Below are positions 13,081-24,600 of a stretch of DNA of 52,096 nt, piece by piece. The position numbers and the translations under genes were made by a program. Numbering within the stretch: position 1 is the first letter of the stretch; each line of letters starts with the position of its first letter. Origin of the DNA: a virus; IMG/VR virus record IMGVR_UViG_3300025168_000009, positions 1 to 52,096 of that record; one strand, 5' to 3'. The notes beneath the pieces were generated by a model. That model was given only the letters and a program-made list of their open reading frames with translations. It made no database searches and had not been told where the DNA came from.

Positions 13081-15686
13081 ATGCTTTCAAGTATAGCTAA
13101 TGCTCTTTCATTTGAAGTATTAGTTTTCTTTTTCTTTTTAGATTTTTTACCAAATATCATTTGATGACCACCTTTAGTCCATTCATTTGGATATAATTTT
13201 AACCAATGAGTTATCAAATCTCTACCTCTTCCAGATTGAATAGCTGGCATTAGTTTGTTTTTAGATACACCCCAAGCAGTAGAGTATTGATAAGCAGAGT
13301 ATAATTGAGACAATTTATCAGAATCATTAGAAAAGTCTACATTACCAAATAATATTTTATTTAAATCATTATATTCTATATCTATAATTTCACTAGCTAC
13401 CATAAGATGCTTTATAGTTCCTAAAGTTGGCCCTGTAAATTCACCCATAAGACCAAACGTACCTCTATCAGGATTGTCAAACTCTGTTATATCATCTGCA
13501 ATACGTTTAACTCTCTCAACACTTTCATTTTCTATAATATTTGTAAGATCAGTATTTGTTAATACAGAAGCTAAAGCTACTCCACTTGAAATCATAGCGT
13601 ATCTCATAGCATATTGTATTTCTTCTGACTGAAGACCTTGTTTTGCAAGAATAGATTTATGAATACCTTTCATAGCATCATAATGAGTTTCCATTAAAGA
13701 CATAGGATAATGTAGCAAGTGAAAAGCTACTTCAGATAATCCTCCACCTACTCCAGCCATTTTTCTATTTATATTTTTACCATCTATTTGTTCAATAGTT
13801 CTCCATTCTCCACGTACAGACTTAGCTTTAGCATGAGCTGCGTATTCATATGCCCAGCTATTAACCATTTTTAAAGCATATTTTTGTGAAAAAGTTTTAG
13901 CTAAATTAGGAGGATAACCATCGTTAACTAATTGAGAATATTTTTTATGCAAAGCTGTTCTAAACATCCATTTTCTTTGATTATTTTCTGTAAGTCTATG
14001 AAAAAATAAACCTTTATCTAATGTCCATTTACCAGCTTTTTTAATAACATCTTGAACAGGTGTGTTATTCATCGTAATCTTGCCAGTTAAAGGATCAAAT
14101 TTAACATTTTTATCTGCTAAATCTTTTTTAGTTATTAAACCTTCAGTATATAACTCTGAAGCTGCATCAGTAAATAAAAACCCTGCTTCTTCTTCTGCTC
14201 TTTTAGCCATTTCTTGAAATTGTTTATCATGCTCCATAGCTTTTTTAGCAGCACCTAAAGAACTAATACCTACTCTACTATAAAAATGAATAGCACTAGC
14301 TGCATTTTTTACAGCACCTGTTATATTTAAACCCATAGTTCTAGCTGTCTGTACGGCATTAAGGGTAGTAACAGCTTTGTTTACCCAATCTGGTCTTCCA
14401 GATGTACCTCTGTTAAAAACTGTATATTCTTCTTCAATAAATTTTCTTAATCCTTTTTGAAATTGAGTATCAGTTTTAGGTATTTGCTGTAAAGCTTCTA
14501 GATAAGTTTGTTGCGTAGTAACCATTTTATTAAATTGAGCTGCTTGATCGCCATATTCTTTTAAAACCATCAAAGGATCTTTTTCCCAAAACTTTTCAAG
14601 ATGAGGATTCTTCTTTTTAGCATGAGCAGGCATACTATTTATATCTATTTTACCTATAACATTGCCAACTAAATTTTCAAAAGACGCATCTTTTTGTAAA
14701 GCATTTGCAGTCATAGCTTCAGATAGTTTGTCTTTTATTTGCAACATAGTTTCAAATTGTATTTGTGGAAAATAACCACCTTCTTTGTTACCATTAGTAA
14801 TATCTATAATAGATTCTTCAATAGTTTCTATCATTTTTCTAGCCTTAGGATTTCCCATAGCAAGATCTGGTTTAGATTGATTAGTGTATTTTAAAGCTAC
14901 AATATTTTGTAATTTCCTTAATCCATTAACGTAAACATTACCCATTTCATTAAGATTTTGTCTTGCTACTTTAACAGCTTCATATACATGAGAGTTAAAA
15001 TTAACTTTATTTCCATCTTTATCTCTATAACTAGGCTTTCTAGCTTCTTCAAAGATAGCTTTATCCATGTGAATAAGCTCTATAAATTGTTTTAAAGTTT
15101 TACCTTCTTTATCCTTATTAACAAAAGTTTCTATTTTATTAACAAATTCAGCTTGAACTTGTTCGTTTGGATCAGCATTAGCCATTTCTTCACGTAATTT
15201 TCTTAACTTTTTAGTACCTAAATCTTTTTTACCACCAAATTCAGAAGTGTATGCATCAACCATATGTTGAGCTATTATACCATTAGAAGTAAGAACTTTG
15301 TTAATTTGAACTCGTTCATAGTTAAGTATTTCATTTAACTCTAAGTAAAACCTTCTTGATGTAGGGTCTTGTTTAGAAATGCCTTCAGGAACAACCCAGG
15401 CTAAATTACTAAACTTTCCTCCTAAAGCTTTATCGAAAGCATCAATTTCTACTTTTGCTCTTCTAAAATCTGCTTTAGTTAATGGAGAATCTGCGTTCCA
15501 AGGCTTTTCTAATCTTTGTTCTATAAGCCATTTTATATTATCAACAGAAGCCTGACTGTCAAACCCACTATCTTTATATGTAAAGCGATCTTTTATATGT
15601 TTTTTAGATTTCCAATACTCATACATATCACTCATCATTTCCATTCTTTTTTGCTTTTCTACGTATATAGGATTACATAAGCCCAT
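13071..15686 (-). CDS. Large helical virion protein, ejection-protein-like
   Basis: The 871-residue product is the last gene of the late unit, one base after the giant gene. It is mostly helix with a hydrophobic Ala-rich segment (AVQTARTMGLNITGAVKNAA, about residues 455-475) like those in large polyvalent and internal virion proteins of podoviruses. The basic C-terminus (KKSKKKKKT) would bind DNA or membrane. Position after nozzle and internal-protein genes supports an ejected protein. No enzymatic motif seen. Confidence 0.65.
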   Translation of the reverse strand: MGLCNPIYVEKQKRMEMMSDMYEYWKSKKHIKDRFTYKDSGFDSQASVDNIKWLIEQRLEKPWNADSPLTKADFRRAKVEIDAFDKALGGKFSNLAWVVPEGISKQDPTSRRFYLELNEILNYERVQINKVLTSNGIIAQHMVDAYTSEFGGKKDLGTKKLRKLREEMANADPNEQVQAEFVNKIETFVNKDKEGKTLKQFIELIHMDKAIFEEARKPSYRDKDGNKVNFNSHVYEAVKVARQNLNEMGNVYVNGLRKLQNIVALKYTNQSKPDLAMGNPKARKMIETIEESIIDITNGNKEGGYFPQIQFETMLQIKDKLSEAMTANALQKDASFENLVGNVIGKIDINSMPAHAKKKNPHLEKFWEKDPLMVLKEYGDQAAQFNKMVTTQQTYLEALQQIPKTDTQFQKGLRKFIEEEYTVFNRGTSGRPDWVNKAVTTLNAVQTARTMGLNITGAVKNAASAIHFYSRVGISSLGAAKKAMEHDKQFQEMAKRAEEEAGFLFTDAASELYTEGLITKKDLADKNVKFDPLTGKITMNNTPVQDVIKKAGKWTLDKGLFFHRLTENNQRKWMFRTALHKKYSQLVNDGYPPNLAKTFSQKYALKMVNSWAYEYAAHAKAKSVRGEWRTIEQIDGKNINRKMAGVGGGLSEVAFHLLHYPMSLMETHYDAMKGIHKSILAKQGLQSEEIQYAMRYAMISSGVALASVLTNTDLTNIIENESVERVKRIADDITEFDNPDRGTFGLMGEFTGPTLGTIKHLMVASEIIDIEYNDLNKILFGNVDFSNDSDKLSQLYSAYQYSTAWGVSKNKLMPAIQSGRGRDLITHWLKLYPNEWTKGGHQMIFGKKSKKKKKTNTSNERALAILESMRR

Positions 15687-18600
15687 TTAACAACTCTCCC
15701 CTGTTTGATCTTTTGAAATTAGCCAATAATCATCTTTTTCAGCTTTTTGTTTTATTGGTCTTAATTCACCATCTTTGCCTTTTATATATTGAATAGGGCT
15801 TCTAGAATTATTAATAACACCATTTAATTTATCTAATAAAACTGGTGAAGAGAAAAATACATTTAAATGTTTAGCTAAAGTCCTATAAGGTATAGCCATA
15901 TCTCCTAAACTTGTATAATCCATTTTATCCATAGAGCCTCTTTCATAACTAGTAATATCTATTTCCATATTTTTACCAGCAGCATAATGTTCTACATCTT
16001 TAACTAATTCTTTAACAAAATCTTGATTACCATTGCGCTCTGACCATTCTAATACTGTTTTATATAAATGCTCATTTGTTTTATAAGCAGGCCTTTCATG
16101 TCCTGTAATAGCATCTTTATAAAAAGCAGAAGGAGTTACTTGAGGCTGTAATAAATACCTAAGCAACACTTTTACTGGATCAGTACTATTAATAACCTCA
16201 GGAGTCCATTTTGTTAAAAATTCTTCTATACCCCTAGCTTCTTTAGCATTTTGTATTGCGAAAATACCATCAGATAATACTCTGTTTGATAAAGCTAAGT
16301 CAACTGTTTTATAATAATCGCTACTAATAGATGCTCTTAATTGTCTTACTTGATCTCTAAAGTCACTAGTATTTCTGTTGCCTAAAAATACTTCTGGAGC
16401 AATTTCATTTCCATAAGTAGCTTTAAATAAAGCATCTGAATATCTAGCTTCATTACTACTTTGCGATTTCATTTGTTTTGGATTTCTATTAACTATGTAA
16501 GAATACCCTTTTGCAAATGGTCTTACATTTGAATCTTTGTCAAACCTACCAACAAATTCTAACATTCCATAATCTATTTGTCTTTCGTTGTGTGTAAATG
16601 TATAAAGATTTTGGGGTTTTTCTTTATCTTTAACATTAACATCTCCTCTTATTCTATAAACATCTAGCATTTGACCTTTTTTAAGATATTTATGTTGATT
16701 GAAACTAAAAGGCTCTTTAATGTTTAAAAATTGTAAATCTTTAGCATTAATAGTCATGTCTTTAGCTATCTGTTGATCCATAATATCCATAGCTTCTTGC
16801 AAATTTCTTAATCTCATTTGTAATTTTTCTACTTTATTAGGATTAGCAAACTTTTCAGACCTAAAATATTCTAATGTACCAAATACATTGTCATGTTGAC
16901 GATGTATTAATTCTCTAAGAACTCCGTTAGTAACACCATTTTTTATTTCAGCTGAATATTGTTTATTTGTAAAAGAACTTATATTTATACCAAGATTTAA
17001 CTTGTTTAAAGAATTTAAAAGTCCACCTTCTTTACCAAAAACTCTTGATGTTTCAACAAAGTTTTCTATATTTTTAACAAACAGACCTGCAGCATTATAA
17101 GCATCTGTACCAGTTGCTACAAGACCTCCATAATTTGCATCCCAAAAACCATTTGTTCCTATTAAACCTTTCATTAACGTTCCGCCAGTTGAATAATCAA
17201 AACCTTGCTCTGGATTAGTAGGGGAAAGTTGATTACTATCAAAACTAAATACTTTCTTTAATAACGATCCTTGTTCACCTTTAATTATTTTCCAATAAAG
17301 ACCTTCACTTTTTTCAACATTATTAATATCCATAGTTTTATTATAAAACATATTAGCATACTCTGCAACAAACGCATCTTTCTCAACCCCTTGAAGTCTT
17401 CCTATTTTTCTTTGCATTTTATTTGCTAAATATTGAGTTGGATTTTGAAACAAAGATTTCATATCATAATAAGCAGATTTAATTTCATGTGGCTCTGGAG
17501 ATCTGCTACCTCTTTCATCCCAAGTATCATTTTGTATCATATTAGCTTTTTTTAAAGTCCTTAAAAGTTCATAAAAAACTTCTCTTTCAACTCTTGTTTT
17601 ACCAAAAGTTGCATGATTTTCATTAAAAAAAGTAAGCTCTGGGTTATTATGTTTATCAAAAGCTTTATCACCTGTTTCTAAGCTATGTATATCTTTTTGT
17701 CCAAAGTATAAAAAATCTCTTAATTTATCTGTTGTGTTTATAGATTCATGAATACCTCCATGTATATCTAAAGCATTCTGAATAGTATCGTAAAATTTAT
17801 CAAGAACTTTCCAATTATTTGCTGACATTCCTTCATCTTTAATAAAATCTTTTAACAAAGGCATTGATACATTCTCAGAAATTTGTTTTTGAAAACCTAA
17901 TCTATTTAACCAGGATATAGCATTTCTAGCACCTATAATTTGTCCTGTCATCATTTTAGCATTATGAAGCCTTGAAGCATAGTTTTGAAAACCTACTTGA
18001 GAAGCTTTTTCACCAGCCTTACCATTAGAGCCTATTCCAAATATATTTATATAATCACTGTTTAATACTTGGTTTCTTTCCCACATTCTAAAATCATCTT
18101 TTCTACCATTTTCTCTAGCAAAAGATTTAAATAACTCCCAAGGCATACTTGTGTGTGTAAATAAATGATCTCCATCGTTGTCTCTTTGCATAACTGTTCT
18201 TAAATCATGAACATTAACTTCTGTTAATCCATCCATATTTTCCATTATTTTTTCTATTCTAAGTATAGGCTTATCATGCCCTATAACAGGAATTGCATGA
18301 GACATAGAGCCAAATTTCATTTTTAACCCAGAATCTGTTTTTAAAGTCATATCTGTAACAACTCCTTTAGAGTCAACCTTACTTACAAGTTCACCTTCTA
18401 GCAACCTAAAAGCTTCTTTAAAATTTAACCCATGAGCTTTAACAAGTCTATTTAATTCTACTAATTGTGCTTCAGCTTTTTGTTGTGAAGCTTTATCCAT
18501 AGTAATTGCTACATCTTTAAAAGTTTCTACACCATTTTTGTCTATGCTTTTATATTGATAGGGTTTTTTAGTAGCAAGATTTGTACTTCGATTAGTTGAT

Positions 18601-21600
18601 TTATCATAAAAAGTGCTAAAATATTCAAATTTCTTTCCTTCAAAACTAATAACCACATCTACACCATTTGCGTCTCTATATATAAACCTTTCTCCTTGCA
18701 AGTTAGATGTTATTCCACTAACACTATTTCCTAATGTTCTACTAGCTGTATTTGAATTTAAACCAATTCCTCCATATGTAACAGAAGCTCTATCTTGTAT
18801 GTTTCTATTTGAAGGGCCTTCTCCAGCTGTATACAATTCTGCATAAACAGGCACTGACAACTTACCATCAATGTTTGGAACAATAAAATTATCTTCACCA
18901 CCTCTATTTGTCGCTTTAGATAAATGTTTATAATTTGAACTTCTTAATAATCTCCTTAAAGCTTTTTGAGTTAAAGGATTGTTAGGCATAGCTCCGTATG
19001 AAAATAATAATTTTGTAAGACCAGCATCTCCTTTGTCTAATGGATTGCCTTCAGACTTATTTATTTCATACAACCATTCTGCTAATTTAGCACCATCTCT
19101 ATGCACAGAATCCCATTGAACTGCTATATCTTTTAATTTAGCTTCAAACCCCATCCATGTAGTAGCTGCTTTTATATTTGCAGAAGATTGAAAGTCAAAT
19201 ATTGAAGGAGATATTGCTACACCACTTTCATTTTTTGAAGTAAAAGAGACTCCTATACTTTCTATAGGCATTAACATTTTATTATCACCACTCATATTTT
19301 TAAGCGTATTTTGCCATTTACCTTTTCCTGCAGATATTTCAAAAGGCTTTAAAGGAGTATTGTTGTTAGACATTCCGCTAAAAGTTTTAGCAGAACTTTC
19401 TCCTAACATTATATCTACATCTTTAGGCATTTGTTTTGCTATTTCAGGATGATAAACCATATATCCTTTACCTAACATTTGCTGATTTCCAGTAGCAAAT
19501 ATTATTGTTTTAGCACCATTAGGACTATCTGAAAAATCTGTATTTAACATTCCTTTTTGAGCCATAACAAGCTTCATTAATCTTTCAGATGCAAATTTAC
19601 CTCCATCTAATAAGGAACTTAATAAACTTGGTTGATCTTTAGCAGTTACTTGTTGAGTTTTTGCTAATTCTCCAAGAAACCCTCCTGCATTGCCAATAAT
19701 TTGTAATTGACCAAGCTCAATATTTTCTATGCTTAAAGGGTGTTTTCTTCCAACAGCTCCTTCAGAAGCACCATCTCCTATTACAGCTGCATTAAATCCA
19801 CCTTGTTTTATTATATAATCTGCTGTTTCCCTAACATCTTTATTAGGATGATTTTTTTGTGTCCATCTAAGTACTTCTGTATGCATAGGTTGAGTCGTTC
19901 CACCATCTGATAAAAATCCTCTTTTATACATATTGGTTTGTATTTTAGCTAATTTTTCAGGACTAGCATCTCCTGCGTACTCAGTAATTAGTTTTTCAAT
20001 TTCACCTCTTTTGCCAGTATAATTTAAATTTGACAAAAGCATTTTTAATTCTACATTTGCACGAGATGTATTAGGAGCCTGTAAAAGGTCTCCAAACATA
20101 GCTTTAAAGACATCTTTATTCTTTCCCTTTAAACTACCTTCAATGGAGTCATATGTAGACTTAAACTCAGCATTTAAGGCTTTTAAATTCTTGTCAGTAG
20201 CTACAAACATTACTTTATCCATAGGAGATAATCTTAAATAAAATACATATTCTGTAGGATTTTCTAATATTCTTTTAATATCAGATTCTTTAATTCCATG
20301 ATCTATAGATCTAAAATTATCTATAATTTCTTTACTAGATTTGCCTACACGTAATGCTTGATTTAAAAATGATTGAACTTTATCAGCACTTCCTCCACTT
20401 GCTATATCTAAACTAGTGTTTCTAAGCCTACCATTTACATCTACGCTTACATTATCGTCTATATAGTGTACTTTAAATCCTTTTTCTTCAAAATATTTAG
20501 TATTAGGGTGCTGTATGTTTGGAGCATTGTTATTAAATTCTATTACTCCTCTTTTATTCCCACCTGAAATATCACCTATAATCTTGATTCTATTTACAGG
20601 TTTAGAGTTGTAAATATTTGTAAGCATTTCTATAGCACTTTTTTCCCTAAAATTAGTCCATTCTTTATTTTTCTGAGAAACAGTTTTTCCTTTTTGACTA
20701 AATATATTTTTACGTATATTTTCATTTAAAGCTTTTTTAGGATTCTGTATAATAGCCTGTCTAAATGCAGGGTCAATATCTCCATCTTTGTTTAATAAGT
20801 TATATTCTTTAAGTATTTCTTTAACACTTCTATGATGTTCATGAGTTTTATGTCCAGATTCTAAAGAATCTGACATTTTTACTGCGTCTGCATTTAAAAT
20901 ATGATGTTCGTTTTTTAAAATTACAGCTCTATTTATTTGCATATCTACAGATTCTAATAAACTTAATGCATCCCCAAAAAAACCTTTTTGATTAACTTTA
21001 CTTATAAGTTCTGATAAAACTTCTACAGATTTATTAGTTTTTCCTGTATATAAAGCATGCCATTCTCTAGAAAGATTTTCTATAATTTCTGTAGTTTGGG
21101 CTTTATCTAACCCTCCACTACTTTTTCCCATTGTAGCTAGATTTTCAATTTTAACAACAAGCTCTTGCATTCTATTCATTGCTTCAAATTCTTGATTAAA
21201 TATTTTCTCAAGTCTTTTTTGCAATGGTTCTGTTAAAGCTTTATGTATACCATATTTATCTCCACTTAATTGCTCTGCTTCAGTTAGAACTGTTTTAGAA
21301 GTTATATTAAATTTTTTAGTATTTTTGTCAATAGCCTTTATTATGTTATTTAATTCTATAATAGAATCACTTAAATCTTTTTTAGTAGCCTCATTTCTTG
21401 CAACACTTTCTAGACTTTCTAATTCTTTTTGCAAGATTTTTATTTCTTTAATTGGATCATCTACAGGCTTTATAGTCCTGTCAGGATTCAAGGATTCAAT
21501 AAGCTCAGTAGCTTTATTGTATATTTCTTGAATATTTTTTCTTGTACCTGAACTTCCAACTTCTTTCATTTCAGTAAGAATAGTTTGAGTATTTATTAAC

Positions 21601-24600
21601 AAATCAGTAAAAGTTCTATCTGAAAGCATTTTAGAAGCTTTTAGATATTCTCTAACATCAACAGCTTCTGATTGTCGTTTTCCATTTTGTACAAAAGAAA
21701 AATTAGATTCTGTTACAATGTCTTCACCAAGAACTTTTTTAATATTATTTAAAGCTTGATCATATTTTTCTATATTTTTTTTAGACAGTCCCTGTGCTTT
21801 TAATTCATCTATTACAGCTTTTTTAGAAGGCATTACAACTTTTCCTTGACCATCAAAAACAGCAATATTTGCATCTGCTAGCATACTTACTAAATTAACA
21901 GCCCTTCTATCTAACCCTTTAGCTTTTAATATACGGTCTATGTATAAATGCCTTGTATGTCCAACCCAATCTTGCTTCCATTCTCTGGGTAATTGAGTGT
22001 TTAAATTCTTCCATTTAGTTTGAGCTATAGAAATACCTTCAATAGTTATTTGTTTACTAGGATCTTTTGAAGAAACTCCTACAACTTTTTTTCTAAGTTC
22101 AAACAAGTCCCTTAGGTCGTTAAAGTTTTCTAATACTTTAGTGTTTAAAATTTCTTCTTTTTCATTTGCAGGTTTTTTAACAAAATCTTTAATAATATTC
22201 TTATAAGCATCAATAGAGGATGCATATTTTCCATCAGGCAATAAAAACAATTTATCTAAAGATTCAGTTAAAGATTTATCGTTTAACTTATCCCCAGTAG
22301 GAAACTTACCTGTTACAACGCTATATACTCTTTCTGCAGCTTCTATGTTTTTTGCTTGTTTAAAAAATTCTATCATAGGATTAAGTTTTCCAGCTTCACC
22401 TACTGGATCCATAGCTATATTTTTCATTCCTCCATATTCATTTGCAATCATTCCCATATGATTATCTATAATTTCACGAGTTTTTTGATTAAATTGTTCT
22501 GTACTAAGACCTGAATTTTTAACTATTTTTTCGTAATTAATTTTACTAGATGATACATTCTCCCCATCTCTTACTGTAGCTTCAGCTATATCACTTAAAG
22601 CTATTAAAGTTCTATTATAAGTATTTGCATCTCCAATAGAATTTCCTTCTTTAGACAATACAAGATTACCTATAACTTTACCTTCTTTAGAAACATTTAC
22701 TTCATAACCTAATTTACTAAGTTCATTTAACATTCTTTTGTAAATATTTAACCCACGCTTAGCAGGTTCTAATGTTAATTTTACTAAAGCTCCTTCAAAA
22801 CCAAGTTCTTTTATAGTAGTTCCATCTTGGAATTTTACCGATTGAAGCTTTGTAGATAAAGAGTTTAAACTTTGTCCGTCTAAATTTTGAACATTAAGAG
22901 CTTGAAACTTAGGATCTGCTGTTTTTTTAATTATATTATATATACTTCCTAATTCTAAAGCAAGAGCATGATCTTGAGGATTATAATCTTTTGAAGTAGG
23001 TCTTGTTTCAGAAGTTTCTACAACTTTGTCAAATATTTTTGTAATAGCCATTCCCGCCTCGTGAGAACCAAGAGCAATTCCTAATCCTTCATGTATATTT
23101 TTACCATCATGAAATCTTAAAACATCTTGTACATTTTTAGTATTAACACCTAATACATTTAATGCTTCATGGTATGGTGTAAAATCAGCGAAATATGCAC
23201 GTTGCTGCTCATGTCCCCATGCACCCCTGCCTCTAGTCATAACTGCTGACATAAACAGGTGAGAGGCTAATTCTGGGCCTTCCATAGAACCCCAAGCATC
23301 TTTGTTAACTACCCACGGATTCATAGCTAAAATACCAAAGCCCATTCTAGGTATAGAGCCTATAGTGTCTTCAATAAATTTAGGCCCCCATTCTTTAATA
23401 ATGTTTTGATTAACAGCTTTATTCATTTTTTGAAGAATAGTTATAGTATCTTCAATTTTCATATTAGGTAAAGCTTTTAATATTTCATCTCCATTAGCAT
23501 ATACTTTGCCTCCAGCTTTCCAATTAGCTTCAGATAATTTACTATTGCTAAGTAAATCTTTTTTAGATCCATTTACCATAACTTTAAGTATATTCTTAAC
23601 TACATCATCACCATGAGCTTCCTGTATAGCTTTATAATTAGCATTTTTAAATTGATTCATATATGCTTTAATGCCTTGTGATGCACTAGCCATACCACCA
23701 CTACCCATACCTGCAAGATTAGGTATTTTCCTAATAAGAGGAAATCCTAACGACATTAATGCTGCATGACTAAGAGATCCAGTAACATCAAAATCTTCGT
23801 TGTTAGCTAAAGCTTTAATCTTACCTGCACCTAAACCATGTACGCCCATTAAAAGCATATCTTGTGCAGCCATGCCTAAATACTTAGACATAAAGCCATT
23901 TGCTGTATCTGGTATACGTCCTGATAAAGAACGAGCTACCCATTCAGCTACATCGTTTACATATTCCCCACCTTTTAATCCTTCTACAAACTCGCTTGAT
24001 ATTTTAGCAGCATCATTGATGTCTATTTGTTCTAATCCTGCATCTTTAAAAGCTCTTTGTACAGCTCTTGCTCCAGATAAAGTTAGATTTTCACTAGCAT
24101 CTAAGGCAGCTTTACCTGTAGCTCCTAAATCTTTTATCCATCTAACACCTAAATCGTCTTGTGCAGCTTTATTAAGTTCTCTAGCTATGTCGTCTGTAAA
24201 TTCAGTTCCTTTTTTACCTGCCGCTAGTGCAGCCTTTGCCATAGTTGGATTTATTCCTTGTTCAGCCGCTTCTTGTGCAGCTTTGCCAATAAACTTATTT
24301 CCACCTTTAGCTAGAGCTTTAGATCCTTTTCCTAATAATCCAAATGGCCCCCAAGGAGCAAAAAATGATGCACCTTCACCTAATATCCAACCAGCTTTTT
24401 CTCCACCACTCATTTCTTCCCAAGATTCTTGACCAGTTGCACCTGCTAGATCAGTCAGTCCCCAAGTCATACCTGAAGTAAACCCTTCTCCTGCACTCCA
24501 TAAAGCATCTCCAATACCACCCCATGCACTTTCTGCTTCTTGTGTTATATCGGGAGGACTAAATCCTCTACTAGAAGCTTGTCCTGTGCCAGAGGGTGTA

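Noticed and set aside
23800-24432. 210-residue plus-strand ORF inside the giant gene
   Set aside because: It is the reverse-strand shadow of a continuous 2992-residue reading frame, has no ribosome site and lies within the Gly/Ala-rich N-terminus where antisense frames stay open.
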